Shown: positions 1 to 6,740 of the stretch, piece by piece | Layout: each line of letters opens with the position of its first letter | How positions within the stretch are numbered: position 1 is the stretch's first letter | Source of the DNA: JAADCS01 sp964473735 | GTDB taxonomy: Bacteria > Hydrothermota > Hydrothermia > LBFQ01 | Assembly: GCA_964473735.1 (NCBI GenBank) | Contig: CAYYQD010000019.1 | Coordinates: 1-27,217 of the forward strand | Length of the DNA: 27,217 nt | Reading direction: 5' to 3' | Made by a program: the position numbers and the translations under genes | Notes under the pieces: generated by a model | The model's database searches: none | What the model was told of the DNA's origin: nothing | What the model saw: only the letters and a program-made list of their open reading frames with translations

Positions 1-68
1 GCAAATTACTATCCCTTCTTATACTGCGATGGCACTTTAACCGTCAGAAAACCGGATACACGGTTCCC

Positions 69-875
69 TTACGCGAAGGTGTCTCCCAAGCGGAGGAGCG
101 CCTCAACTGTCTCCCCGCTCTTTATAAAACGGCACCCTGCCGGTACCTCCCTCTTCGGTTTCAGGGGAGTACGACCGGCGAGGAAGAAACCCCACATTCC
201 GGAGGGATAGGTGGGTGTGAAGGAAACGTAAAAGCGCACGTAAGGTAAAAGGCCCCGTAGGATGCGTCCGGTTTCGGCTATCTGCTCGGCGTAGAAGGTG
301 GGAGAGCCGACCTGCATGGCCATTACTCCGCCCTCCGATAGGGATGCGGCTACGTCCCGGAGGAACTCCCCGGAGAACAGGACCTTGGCCGGACCTACAG
401 GGTCCGTAGAATCTACGATTATGACGTCCCATACCCTCCCCTCCTTAACCTTCCGGGCGCCGTCCGTTATCTCCACCTTCACCTTCGGATCCTTCAGGTA
501 CCTTCCGGTGGGAAGGTATCTTTTGGCCGCTTCTACGACCTCTCCGTCTATCTCCGCCACGGTGACCCTCTCCGGAGAGTGGCGAAGTATCTCCCGTACG
601 CTCCCTCCATCCCCCCCGCCTATAAGGAGGACCTCCCCTACCCTCTCGGCTGTAAGCATGGCGGGATGTACCAGCGCCTCGTGGTAGAAGTGCTCGTCCC
701 TCTCCGTCATCATAACGAGGCCATCAAGCACGAAGACGACACCCCAGAAGTCGTTTCTGAATATCAGTATATCCTGATAGGGGGACCTCCCCGAATAGAG
801 GAGCTCGTCTATTCGGAAGTAAAGACCACTTCCGGCGGCGTGCTCTTCCCTGAACTCTAACTTTGGCTTCTCCAT
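69..875 (-). CDS. speE: Spermidine synthase-family aminopropyltransferase (second copy)
   Basis: Encodes 268 aa of the SpeE family, which transfers an aminopropyl group from decarboxylated S-adenosylmethionine to a diamine or to agmatine in the cytosol. Visible motifs are YHEALVHPAML, the nucleotide-binding GGGDGG loop, VAEID closing the next strand, and DSTDPVGPA with the catalytic Asp. Length is usual for short spermidine synthases. The ATG at 875 overlaps the end of the upstream arginine decarboxylase gene by 19 nt, so the two are probably translationally coupled. It is the last gene of the polyamine unit visible here. It differs clearly from the paralogue at 1332-2261, so the two probably act on different acceptors; which amine this one uses cannot be read from sequence. 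Family is sure, substrate is not. Confidence 0.9.
   Translation of the reverse strand: MEKPKLEFREEHAAGSGLYFRIDELLYSGRSPYQDILIFRNDFWGVVFVLDGLVMMTERDEHFYHEALVHPAMLTAERVGEVLLIGGGDGGSVREILRHSPERVTVAEIDGEVVEAAKRYLPTGRYLKDPKVKVEITDGARKVKEGRVWDVIIVDSTDPVGPAKVLFSGEFLRDVAASLSEGGVMAMQVGSPTFYAEQIAETGRILRGLLPYVRFYVSFTPTYPSGMWGFFLAGRTPLKPKREVPAGCRFIKSGETVEALLRLGDTFA
655..686. repeat. 32-bp direct repeat within the paralogous aminopropyltransferase genes, copy A
   Basis: Identical base for base to 2017-2048. It encodes YHEALVHPAML on the minus strand in both genes. Confidence 0.85.
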
Positions 876-1360
876 AGTGCTACCCCCGCGAACGCACAGG
901 TATATCCCTCGCCCACGATCGCGTCCGCCCCGACGCTGAGGATCTCCTTAACCTTCAACCCTCTGTCCTCCATAGCCTTTCGGGCCAGATCTTCGGCCCT
1001 GCGCTTGAGGACGTTGGCCTCCTCGTTCCCGGTCACCTCCATTATGACGCCGATGGCGTTGGGGTCCTCCGGTATGGCCACGGCCACGGCGGCCCCGACC
1101 CTCTCACCCCGGCAACGGCTGGACTTCTCGCCGAAGGCTACGGGTAGAAGGGATCCTCTGGGCAGGTCTATCTCTTCCGACAGCTTCGCCCCGGCCGGCA
1201 GGATAGAGGAAACCTTAAGGAGGTTGTAGTCGGAGAAACCGGCCTCCCTGAGCGCCCTATCAAAGGCCAGAATGTAGTCCTCGGCTACCCCCACACCGGC
1301 GCCGAGGATGAACTTCACGCCATCCCTGAGCTCAAGAGAGCCATACGGGTGGGTTCTCAT
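857..1360 (-). CDS. pdaD: Pyruvoyl-dependent arginine decarboxylase
   Basis: 167 aa, the usual size for the self-cleaving PvlArgDC family that converts arginine to agmatine. The proenzyme cleaves at a Ser-Ser bond to give a beta chain and an alpha chain with an N-terminal pyruvoyl group. The matching site here is KVSSILP with S51-S52. Other family hallmarks are LPRGSLLPVAFGE and the C-terminal CAFAGVALW. The ATG at 1360 lies inside the 3' end of the upstream aminopropyltransferase gene (29-nt overlap) and has GGGAGG about 10 nt upstream. Sitting between two aminopropyltransferases, it should supply agmatine for the agmatine-first route to spermidine known from Thermus and Thermococcus. The family is archaeal in emphasis but occurs in scattered bacteria. 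Confidence 0.93.
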   Translation of the reverse strand: MRTHPYGSLELRDGVKFILGAGVGVAEDYILAFDRALREAGFSDYNLLKVSSILPAGAKLSEEIDLPRGSLLPVAFGEKSSRCRGERVGAAVAVAIPEDPNAIGVIMEVTGNEEANVLKRRAEDLARKAMEDRGLKVKEILSVGADAIVGEGYTCAFAGVALWRSQS

Positions 1361-2261
1361 CGGTTATGACCCTCCCTTTAGGAAGTACCTCTTTGAGGAA
1401 CTTGGGGAGTTTGAAGATCGCCCCGTGTATCTCCGGCGTATAGAACCTGAGATCTCCGGCGAAACCCTCCGTGCGCCGGGCTATCTCCTCAACCGGAACC
1501 CCCTCGGGGTCCCTCCCCTTAGTGGCTATGGTAAAGGCCCAGTCCATCTGGAAGGAGAAAATGGGTGCGTGGAACACCTTAACCACCGGAAAGACCTCCT
1601 TCAAGGTAACGAACACGTCCCTGACGAAGTCGTTGTAGTAGGGATCCGCACTGGCGGACTGCACGACCAACACCCCATCGTTGGAGAGGTGGTCGTACAC
1701 TGTGGCGTAGAACTCTCTGGTGAATAGCATCACGGAGGGGCCTCCCTCCAGAGGCTCGGTTAGGTCACTTATCACGACATCGTAGGTCTCTCTGGAGTTC
1801 TCCACGTAGGAACGGGCGTCCGCGAAGACGACGTTGGCGCGCTCGTCGTAGAAGGCCCCCGCGTGCCACTCCGGTAGGTAGGCCTCGCACAGCTTCACCA
1901 GCTGCTCGTCTATATCCACCATCGTGGCCCTCTCAACCGGGTGTCTCAGGACCTCCCTCAAGGTGGCCCCCTCTCCCCCACCCAAGATTATCACGTTCTT
2001 CGGATCCGGATGGGTGAGCATGGCGGGATGTACCAGCGCCTCGTGGTATATGGCCTCGTCTATCTGGGCGGACTGTATCTTGCCGTCTAAGAATAGGGTC
2101 TTACCGAAGGCCTCTATCTCCACTATATCTACCTTCTGGTAGGCCGTTTTGCCGTGAAATATGTGGTTCTTTATCTTGTGGAGAAACAGGAGACTCTCCG
2201 TATGTTTCTCCATGTACCAGGTCCCTTCAAGCATGGGCGGGATTCTAAGGTCGGTGTGCAT
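1332..2261 (-). CDS. speE: Agmatine/triamine aminopropyltransferase-like (SpeE family)
   Basis: 309 aa from the chosen ATG. It has the SpeE fold motifs YHEALVHPAMLTHP, GGGEGATLREVLRHP, MVDID and ISDLTEP. GGGEGATLRE, the PEWHAGAF segment and the C-terminal TDENPP recall Thermus SpeE, which aminopropylates agmatine; the adjacent agmatine-forming decarboxylase supports that assignment. It may instead make longer polyamines such as thermospermine. The reading frame extends up to an ATG at 2297. The ATG at 2261 is preferred because an AAAGGAG lies upstream (spacing rather long, 13 nt) and because the following residues align with the family N-terminus. The start at 2297 or one closer to residue 22 of the long form remains possible. 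Family sure, acceptor inferred. Confidence 0.88.
   Translation of the reverse strand: MHTDLRIPPMLEGTWYMEKHTESLLFLHKIKNHIFHGKTAYQKVDIVEIEAFGKTLFLDGKIQSAQIDEAIYHEALVHPAMLTHPDPKNVIILGGGEGATLREVLRHPVERATMVDIDEQLVKLCEAYLPEWHAGAFYDERANVVFADARSYVENSRETYDVVISDLTEPLEGGPSVMLFTREFYATVYDHLSNDGVLVVQSASADPYYNDFVRDVFVTLKEVFPVVKVFHAPIFSFQMDWAFTIATKGRDPEGVPVEEIARRTEGFAGDLRFYTPEIHGAIFKLPKFLKEVLPKGRVITDENPPVWLS
2017..2048. repeat. 32-bp direct repeat within the paralogous aminopropyltransferase genes, copy B
   Basis: Partner of 655-686, in the same relative position of the other SpeE-family gene. Confidence 0.85.
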
Positions 2262-2322
2262 TACACTACAAATACTCCTTTGCCCGTGGGAGGGCATTTT
2301 GTCGTATCTACAGGCCCTTGGG

Positions 2323-2580
2323 CTACCTCGCGAAGACGGTCAGGTAAAGGGTCAGCCTATCTTCGGCCTTTACGCCGTGGGGAACTCCCGGGCCTATCTC
2401 CAGAACGTCCCCCCTCTTCAAGGGGACCCGTTGCCCGTGAAGGGATACCTCTCCTTTCCCATCGCAGCACACTATAAACACCTTACCCGGGGTTGAGTGG
2501 GATTTCAACTCCTCCTCCGCCTCAAGGGTTATCCTTATTCCCCTGACTCCCTCGTGTGCCCATAGATCTTCCTTTATCAC
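2323..2580 (-). CDS. Small cupin-domain protein
   Basis: 85 aa from a GTG at 2580. A single cupin fold is suggested by the second cupin motif, LKRGDVLEIGPGVPHGV (about residues 54-70), with the beta-strand segment GKGEVSLHG before it. The first motif is degenerate: only one His (SHSTP) and no clear Glu, so metal binding is uncertain. The frame stays open upstream to 2760, but that part would cover the divergent gene and its promoter. The GTG is chosen because a perfect TATAAT ends six bases before it. It heads the polyamine unit, with the next gene starting about 60 nt after its stop. A sensor or small-molecule-binding role in polyamine control is only a guess. Confidence 0.75.
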   Translation of the reverse strand: MIKEDLWAHEGVRGIRITLEAEEELKSHSTPGKVFIVCCDGKGEVSLHGQRVPLKRGDVLEIGPGVPHGVKAEDRLTLYLTVFAR

Positions 2581-2586
2581 GACGGT

Positions 2587-2592
2587 ATTATA
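2587..2592 (-). promoter_or_regulatory. -10 box of the cupin/polyamine unit (leaderless)
   Basis: TATAAT on the minus strand ends 6 nt before the GTG at 2580, so transcription should begin at or within a base or two of the start codon. No Shine-Dalgarno fits in the gap (ACCGTC). No good -35 hexamer is visible 16-18 nt upstream. Confidence 0.7.
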
Positions 2593-2613
2593 GACCCGGT
2601 GATGATGCGCTTT

Positions 2614-2619
2614 TAGAAT
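2614..2619 (+). promoter_or_regulatory. -10 box of the radical SAM-like gene
   Basis: TAGAAT ends 8 nt before the ATG at 2628, with no Shine-Dalgarno in ACGGTACG. It lies back-to-back with the cupin promoter: the two -10 boxes point outward with 21 bp between them, so each promoter's -35 region falls on or next to the other's -10. Confidence 0.65.
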
Positions 2620-2627
2620 ACGGTACG

Positions 2628-3311
2628 ATGGAGGCTTATCGTCGGATCTTCGGAGACGCCATATTCGTGGATAACGTACCCACAGGAGCCTTTCCCTACG
2701 CTCCCACTTATCGGCGCATAGGCACCCTGTCCATCGGCAGGCAGGTTTTCTACAGCCCAAGGAGGGTGTACGGGGATGTAAGTTTAAAGTACTACTCCCT
2801 GAAGGCCGAAGGAAAGGAGGTCAGGAGGGTGGTATTCCTCTCTAGAGGAGATCCCACGTTGGACGCCAATCTGGGAAGGGAGGCACAGGCTCTGAAGACC
2901 GCCGGCTTCTCCCTGGAGGTCCTGACGTCCGGTGCTATGCTCTGGAGGGAGGATGTAAGGAGGGACCTGAGTCTGTTTGATAGGGTAGTGATAACCGTAG
3001 ATGCTGTGAGCGAGGACCTGTGGAGGAGGTTCCTCCGTCCTCATACCCTTTTGAACTACGGAGAGGTTATGGAGGGGATACGAACGTTCGCGAGGGAGTA
3101 CGATGGTGATCTCACGGGCGTTCTCCACGTAATTTCCGGTGTAGATTACTCCGGAGAGGGGGAGGTAGTGGGGGAATTTTTAAAGGAGATCGGAGTCCGC
3201 AAAGTCTTCGTACTGCCCGCCAGCGGGGATGCGGAGGGGGTCGCGGAGAGGTTGGAGGGCTTAGGGCTTGAAGTGGAGGTACTTCAGCCTCACCTATCGG
3301 GCGAAGGTTGA
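2628..3311 (+). CDS. Cysteine-less radical SAM homologue (COG0731-like)
   Basis: 227 aa. The order of conserved blocks follows the COG0731 family of radical SAM proteins (relatives of the wyosine enzyme Tyw1): an N-terminal segment, RRVFYSPRRV-like text (VFYSPRRVYGDV), SRGDPTLDANLG for the family's GEPTL region, LTSGAMLWREDVRRDL for the TNGSLLW region, then VDAVSEDLWRRFLRPHTLLNYGEVMEGIRTF. Where the family has CxxxCxxC to hold the 4Fe-4S cluster, this protein reads GAFPYAPT (about residues 19-26), and there is no Cys anywhere. It should therefore lack normal radical SAM chemistry. The ATG at 2628 fits a TAGAAT promoter; the frame is open from 2556 but that part overlaps the divergent cupin. 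Homology is judged from remembered family motifs. Its function is unknown. Confidence 0.72.
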   Translation: MEAYRRIFGDAIFVDNVPTGAFPYAPTYRRIGTLSIGRQVFYSPRRVYGDVSLKYYSLKAEGKEVRRVVFLSRGDPTLDANLGREAQALKTAGFSLEVLTSGAMLWREDVRRDLSLFDRVVITVDAVSEDLWRRFLRPHTLLNYGEVMEGIRTFAREYDGDLTGVLHVISGVDYSGEGEVVGEFLKEIGVRKVFVLPASGDAEGVAERLEGLGLEVEVLQPHLSGEG

Positions 3312-3377
3312 GGATCATCGTAGGTGGGTATATTCCATCTATTTATTTCGGCTTCCGTTACATGGTACGAATAGAAT

Positions 3378-3399
3378 ATTTATCGCGATAACGATAAAT
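3378..3399. promoter_or_regulatory. 22-bp operator-like dyad upstream of the membrane-protein gene
   Basis: ATTTATCG, six bases, then CGATAAAT: perfect 8-bp arms. A perfect 12-bp palindrome, TTATCGCGATAA (3380-3391), is nested inside it. The site ends 12 bp before the TAGAAT at 3412, covering the -35 region, as expected of a transcription factor site. I do not recognise the regulator. Confidence 0.6.
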
Positions 3400-3411
3400 C
3401 ACATACTACCT

Positions 3412-3417
3412 TAGAAT
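3412..3417 (+). promoter_or_regulatory. -10 box of the membrane-protein gene
   Basis: TAGAAT ends 6 nt before the ATG at 3424 and no Shine-Dalgarno is present (AGCCGG). A second TAGAAT at 3372-3377 has no nearby start codon. Confidence 0.65.
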
Positions 3418-3423
3418 AGCCGG

Positions 3424-4113
3424 ATGTTTCTCCTGTACGTGCGCTACGCCGTGGCTCTCATCTCCATCGTAGGGCTCGCCTTCATTCTCTTTAACCCAGC
3501 GTACGTTGGACCCGTATCTGCGCTTATGTTCGTTATAGCGAGTCTCCTCTGGTTCAGAAGGACGGTCGTGGAGTTCGGGTGGGGTAGCGTGCGCGGTCAG
3601 CTTACGGGGATACTGGGACTGGCCTTCGTGGTTCAGGCTATAGGGTGCGGTCTCGTAAACGCGAACGGAGGGATACATATACCGGATAGGTCTGTACTAC
3701 TGTTTCTTATAGCCCGTCTCCTGTTCTTTACGGCCAGCGCGCGCTACACGTTTCACTTCTTGAGGAAATGGCACGTACTTCCACCGGGGAAAGTGAGGGC
3801 AGCCCTGGGGGCCACCCTCCTCGTCGTGTTAGTGGTCGCCGTGATACCGGGCACGCTTCCGAGGTTATTCCGTCCTTCGGTATATACCCTGTTCGTTTTA
3901 GCTGACGTCCTTCTTCTGCTGTCTTCGTTCTACAATCTGTTCCTCTTCTGGGGGACCATGGTGATGAAACGCTGGGTGTTCGGAACCGCGGTGGTCGTTC
4001 TCCTGACGGTGGGGGACGCCTTTTTGATGGGAGGGTTGGGGGAGATGACGACCATGCTGACGTGGTATATGGCCGCCTCTTTCATAGCTCTAACCGGTAC
4101 CATCCGAACCTGA
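3424..4113 (+). CDS. Multi-pass membrane protein of unknown function
   Basis: 229 aa, almost entirely hydrophobic, with about seven or eight membrane segments (near residues 5-27, 33-47, 62-80, 91-108, 126-146, 152-175, 186-205 and 208-226) joined by short basic loops such as RKWHVLPPGKVRA. There is no family motif I recognise. It is a single-gene unit: its own promoter and the perfect 22-bp dyad lie upstream, and its 3' end overlaps the stop region of the convergent Dph6-like gene by 24 bp. The first start codon after the -10 box is the ATG used. The dyad suggests regulated expression. A sensor or small transporter is possible, but nothing in the sequence decides. Confidence 0.75.
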   Translation: MFLLYVRYAVALISIVGLAFILFNPAYVGPVSALMFVIASLLWFRRTVVEFGWGSVRGQLTGILGLAFVVQAIGCGLVNANGGIHIPDRSVLLFLIARLLFFTASARYTFHFLRKWHVLPPGKVRAALGATLLVVLVVAVIPGTLPRLFRPSVYTLFVLADVLLLLSSFYNLFLFWGTMVMKRWVFGTAVVVLLTVGDAFLMGGLGEMTTMLTWYMAASFIALTGTIRT

Positions 4114-4764
4114 CGGCACTATATCCACGTAATGGAACCTCCCGTCCCTCACTACCCTCTCTCCCAGAGAGAAACGGATGGGTCTTGAGAATATGGGGCC
4201 ATCATACACGAAGGTATGGAACTCACCGTTCTCCCCACAGGGGTCAACCTCCGGGGGTAGGTCCCTCAGAAAGGACGTGTCGTACTCTCTGCCCACGAAA
4301 TCGCCCGTAAGGTGCTCTCCATCCACGCTCACGACCACCGCCTTGAATCCGAGGGCCATAAACTCCCGGGCCAGCTCGCCCGTATCCCTGCCCCACAGGG
4401 GGAACATACCCTTCCACCCTCCCCTCATGAGCCTCTCCTCGCGGTACCTCCTGACGTCCTCAAGGAATATGTCCCCGAAGATAACCACCCTGTCGGGGTC
4501 CTTTCCGGATAGATCCCGCATCGCCTCCCCCATCCTCCTCTCGTACTCCGCGTTGGTGCAGGAAGGTGGTATGAAGACCTCGTAGAGGGGTATCCCCAGA
4601 GAGCCGGATTGTTCCTTCAGAAGTTCCCGCCTTACCCCGTGGATTGATACCCTTTCGTACCCCTCCGTTACGGTCGTAAGGAGGTAGGTTATTTTGTACC
4701 CCCTTCGCAGGGCGTAATACAGGGCCAGGGTGCTGTCTTTGCCTCCACTGAAAGACAGGAGCAT
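4090..4764 (-). CDS. Dph6-like ATP pyrophosphatase (DUF71, diphthine-ammonia ligase family)
   Basis: 224 aa. The N-terminal PP-loop SFSGGKDSTLAL marks the adenine nucleotide alpha-hydrolase superfamily. The C-terminal block VDPCGENGEFHTFVYDGP is diagnostic of the Dph6/DUF71 family. In archaea and eukaryotes Dph6 amidates diphthine on elongation factor 2. Bacteria do not make diphthamide, so the bacterial substrate is unknown and the diphthamide name would over-call it. The frame is open far upstream to 5430 but that part runs antisense to nadA. The ATG at 4764 places the PP-loop at the extreme N-terminus, as is usual, and sits 10 nt after TACAAT. It is divergent from nadA with 48 bp between starts. 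Confidence 0.87.
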   Translation of the reverse strand: MLLSFSGGKDSTLALYYALRRGYKITYLLTTVTEGYERVSIHGVRRELLKEQSGSLGIPLYEVFIPPSCTNAEYERRMGEAMRDLSGKDPDRVVIFGDIFLEDVRRYREERLMRGGWKGMFPLWGRDTGELAREFMALGFKAVVVSVDGEHLTGDFVGREYDTSFLRDLPPEVDPCGENGEFHTFVYDGPIFSRPIRFSLGERVVRDGRFHYVDIVPSGSDGTG

Positions 4765-4774
4765 GGGAAGGGGA

Positions 4775-4780
4775 ATTGTA
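4775..4780 (-). promoter_or_regulatory. -10 box of the Dph6-like gene
   Basis: TACAAT on the minus strand ends 10 nt before the ATG at 4764, with no Shine-Dalgarno (the gap is pyrimidine-rich). On the plus strand this segment overlaps TTGTAA (4776-4781), which could serve as the -35 of nadA, 18 bp before its TAGAAT. Confidence 0.6.
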
Positions 4781-4799
4781 AGGAGGGACGCGGCAACCG

Positions 4800-4805
4800 T
4801 AGAAT
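4800..4805 (+). promoter_or_regulatory. -10 box of nadA
   Basis: TAGAAT ends 7 nt before the ATG at 4813. The AGGGAG in the gap is too close to the start to work as a Shine-Dalgarno. A TTGTAA -35-like hexamer lies 18 bp upstream, overlapping the divergent -10 box. Confidence 0.68.
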
Positions 4806-4812
4806 AGGGAGC

Positions 4813-5796
4813 ATGCCGGCTACCATGAGTGCGGACGAGATAAAGGAGATGCAGAGGAGGGTGCTTGACCTTAAGAGGAGGAAGGGAGCCTACATCATAG
4901 CACACAACTACCAGCTTCCGGAGATTCAGGACGTGGCCGACTACGTCGGCGACTCTCTGGGCATGGCCATGGAGGCCCGGAAGACGGATTATCCCATCGT
5001 GGTGGTGTGCGGTGTGCATTTCATGGCCGAGACCGCCGCCATTCTCCTGCCCGACAGGAAGGTCATAACCCCGGAGAGGTACGCCGGATGCTCCCTGGCC
5101 GAGAGTATAACACCGGAGCAGCTGCGGGAGTGGAAGGCCCAGCATCCGGGGGCAGTGGTCGTCTCCTACGTAAATACCACCGCCGAGGTAAAGGCTCTGT
5201 CCGATTACACCGTCACCTCGTCCAACGCTGTGGATATAGTCAGGTCCATTCCAGAAGATAAGGAGATCCTCTTCCTGCCGGATATGTTCTTGGGGATGTA
5301 CGTCAGGGAGGTAACCGGGCGGAAGAACATGCACATCTGGCCGGGGGAGTGCCACGTCCACGCGAGGGTGACCCCACAGGACATAAGTAAAGCGGCCGTT
5401 GAGAACCCCGGTGCCGTCATGCTGGTGCATCCGGAGTGTGGGTGCTCCACCAACTGCCTTTACCTGAAGGCCAAGGGGGACCTTGACGTGGATATAAAGG
5501 TCTTCTCAACGGGTGGAATGGTGCGCTACGTAAAAGAGCACCCGGAGGAGGAGTACGTCGTGGCCACGGAGGTCGGGATCCTCTACCGCCTGAAGAGAGA
5601 GATAGGTGCGGACGGGGACCGCCTCAAACCCCTGCGGGAGGACATGGTGTGCGAGTACATGAAGATGATAACCGTAGACAAACTCGTAAGGTCCCTTGAG
5701 GAGGAGGTCTATGAGGTGAAGGTACCCCCGGAGATCGCCGAGAGGGCCCGAGTTCCCATAGAGCGCATGCTCGCCCTTTCCCAGAGGGGGAAATGA
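4813..5796 (+). CDS. nadA: Quinolinate synthase NadA
   Basis: 327 aa. NadA condenses iminoaspartate with dihydroxyacetone phosphate to quinolinate, the precursor of NAD, using a 4Fe-4S cluster. Diagnostic text includes IIAHNYQLPEIQDVADYVGDS, CGVHFMAETAA, YAGCSLAES, WPGECHVH, HPECGCSTNC and CEYMKMITVDKL. The probable cluster ligands are C93, C180 and C280; the first two have the 87-residue spacing of Thermotoga NadA. The extra CGCSTNC loop belongs to the longer NadA subtype. The ATG at 4813 is set by the promoter; Met5 is an alternative. Its stop overlaps the ATG of the next gene (ATGA). NadB and NadC are not in the window. Confidence 0.96.
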   Translation: MPATMSADEIKEMQRRVLDLKRRKGAYIIAHNYQLPEIQDVADYVGDSLGMAMEARKTDYPIVVVCGVHFMAETAAILLPDRKVITPERYAGCSLAESITPEQLREWKAQHPGAVVVSYVNTTAEVKALSDYTVTSSNAVDIVRSIPEDKEILFLPDMFLGMYVREVTGRKNMHIWPGECHVHARVTPQDISKAAVENPGAVMLVHPECGCSTNCLYLKAKGDLDVDIKVFSTGGMVRYVKEHPEEEYVVATEVGILYRLKREIGADGDRLKPLREDMVCEYMKMITVDKLVRSLEEEVYEVKVPPEIAERARVPIERMLALSQRGK

Positions 5797-6740
5797 GAAG
5801 GTGGCCCCTGATAGTCGGAGCGGTGGCCCTGTTCCTCGCGCTATTTGGCGCGGGCGGAGTGGCCCTCTACTTCGTTATATACGGGCCCCCGTCTCTGTCG
5901 GTGGGTGGTATCGTAGTTGGAGAGGATCCGCTTGAGAGGGCCTTAGAGCGCTGGAGGAGGGGGGAGTTTGAAGGGTACGAGCGCGTTTTCCACAACCCCG
6001 GCCGGTTTGAGGAGGTACTGTTTCTGAACTTCCTTAGGGGAAGTCTAACCCTACCCTGTGAGCTCTCCGGCGGCTATCTTAAGTGCGACGGTTTCGCCCC
6101 CATAAGGGTGAAGCGCAGGGGAAGTAAGTACGAGATAGTTTCCGGCCTCATTTACCTGACCGACAGCTCCCACTCCCTCGGCCGCCGGAGGAAGAGGTTG
6201 GCCGACTGGGTCTCCAAGCTGAAGAACATGTCCTACTACGACGCCCTTGAGGTGTGCGTTGGCCAGATAAGGGACAGGACACCCACGGACAGCCTGTACC
6301 TTGAGAGGAAGGCCTACGAGAACGATACCCTCGTCCTTGCGAAGTTAAAGGGCGTCAGAATGAACGTACGGTTCTACGAACTCCTTAAGGACCGTATGAT
6401 AGACGGGCACGTATGCCTGCCCTACACCGCCGTACTCTCCGCCCACAGGCGTTTCAAACGTTTCGTTAAGGCCGAGGAGGAGAGGCCGGAGGTTGAGATA
6501 CACCTGAACAGGAAACGTAAAGCCCTCTCAAAGGTCACCCGGGAGCTGGAGGAGAGGCTGGCGAGTATGCGGGACCCCCTCGCTCTGGCGTTCTACAAAC
6601 GGGGGCTCCAGTACTACTCGGAGGGGGACCTTGAGAGCGCCCGGATCTTCTTCAGGAAAGCCCTGAAGATAGACCCCAACTTCAAAGAGGCTAAAAAGGC
6701 CCTTGAGAGGGTGGAGGTCCTCATAGAGCGTGAGGAGTGA
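5793..6740 (+). CDS. Membrane-anchored TPR-like protein, function unknown
   Basis: 315 aa. A basic start (MRRWP) and one hydrophobic segment (about residues 5-30) give a signal anchor or uncleaved signal. A mixed domain without recognised motifs follows, and near the C-terminus there is one clear tetratricopeptide-type repeat (about residues 268-300, with ALAFYKRGLQYYSEGDLESA and ALKIDPNFKEAKKAL). Cys60 and Cys66 bracket a short loop. The ATG overlaps the nadA stop (ATGA) after a GAGGGGG stretch, so it is coupled to nadA, although no link to NAD synthesis is evident. Its TGA abuts the convergent lpxK stop, the two forming TGATCA. Probably a periplasmic-facing scaffold or interaction protein, but this is inference. 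Confidence 0.78.
   Translation: MRRWPLIVGAVALFLALFGAGGVALYFVIYGPPSLSVGGIVVGEDPLERALERWRRGEFEGYERVFHNPGRFEEVLFLNFLRGSLTLPCELSGGYLKCDGFAPIRVKRRGSKYEIVSGLIYLTDSSHSLGRRRKRLADWVSKLKNMSYYDALEVCVGQIRDRTPTDSLYLERKAYENDTLVLAKLKGVRMNVRFYELLKDRMIDGHVCLPYTAVLSAHRRFKRFVKAEEERPEVEIHLNRKRKALSKVTRELEERLASMRDPLALAFYKRGLQYYSEGDLESARIFFRKALKIDPNFKEAKKALERVEVLIEREE

Noticed and set aside
1..68. Possible terminator (AACCG/CGGTT hairpin near 43-62) or gene end at the left edge
   Set aside because: The stem is only 5 bp and no proper T-run follows. Short open frames on the plus strand run into the aminopropyltransferase gene antisense. Nothing can be supported.
2581..2760. N-terminal extension of the cupin to an ATG at 2760
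   Set aside because: It would read through the divergent promoter and the first 133 bp of the COG0731-like gene, and it is not cupin-like. The GTG right after TATAAT is preferred.
4765..5430. N-terminal extension of the Dph6-like gene to 5430
   Set aside because: The extension is antisense to nadA, with low-complexity His/Gly/Pro-rich text. The PP-loop should be near the N-terminus.
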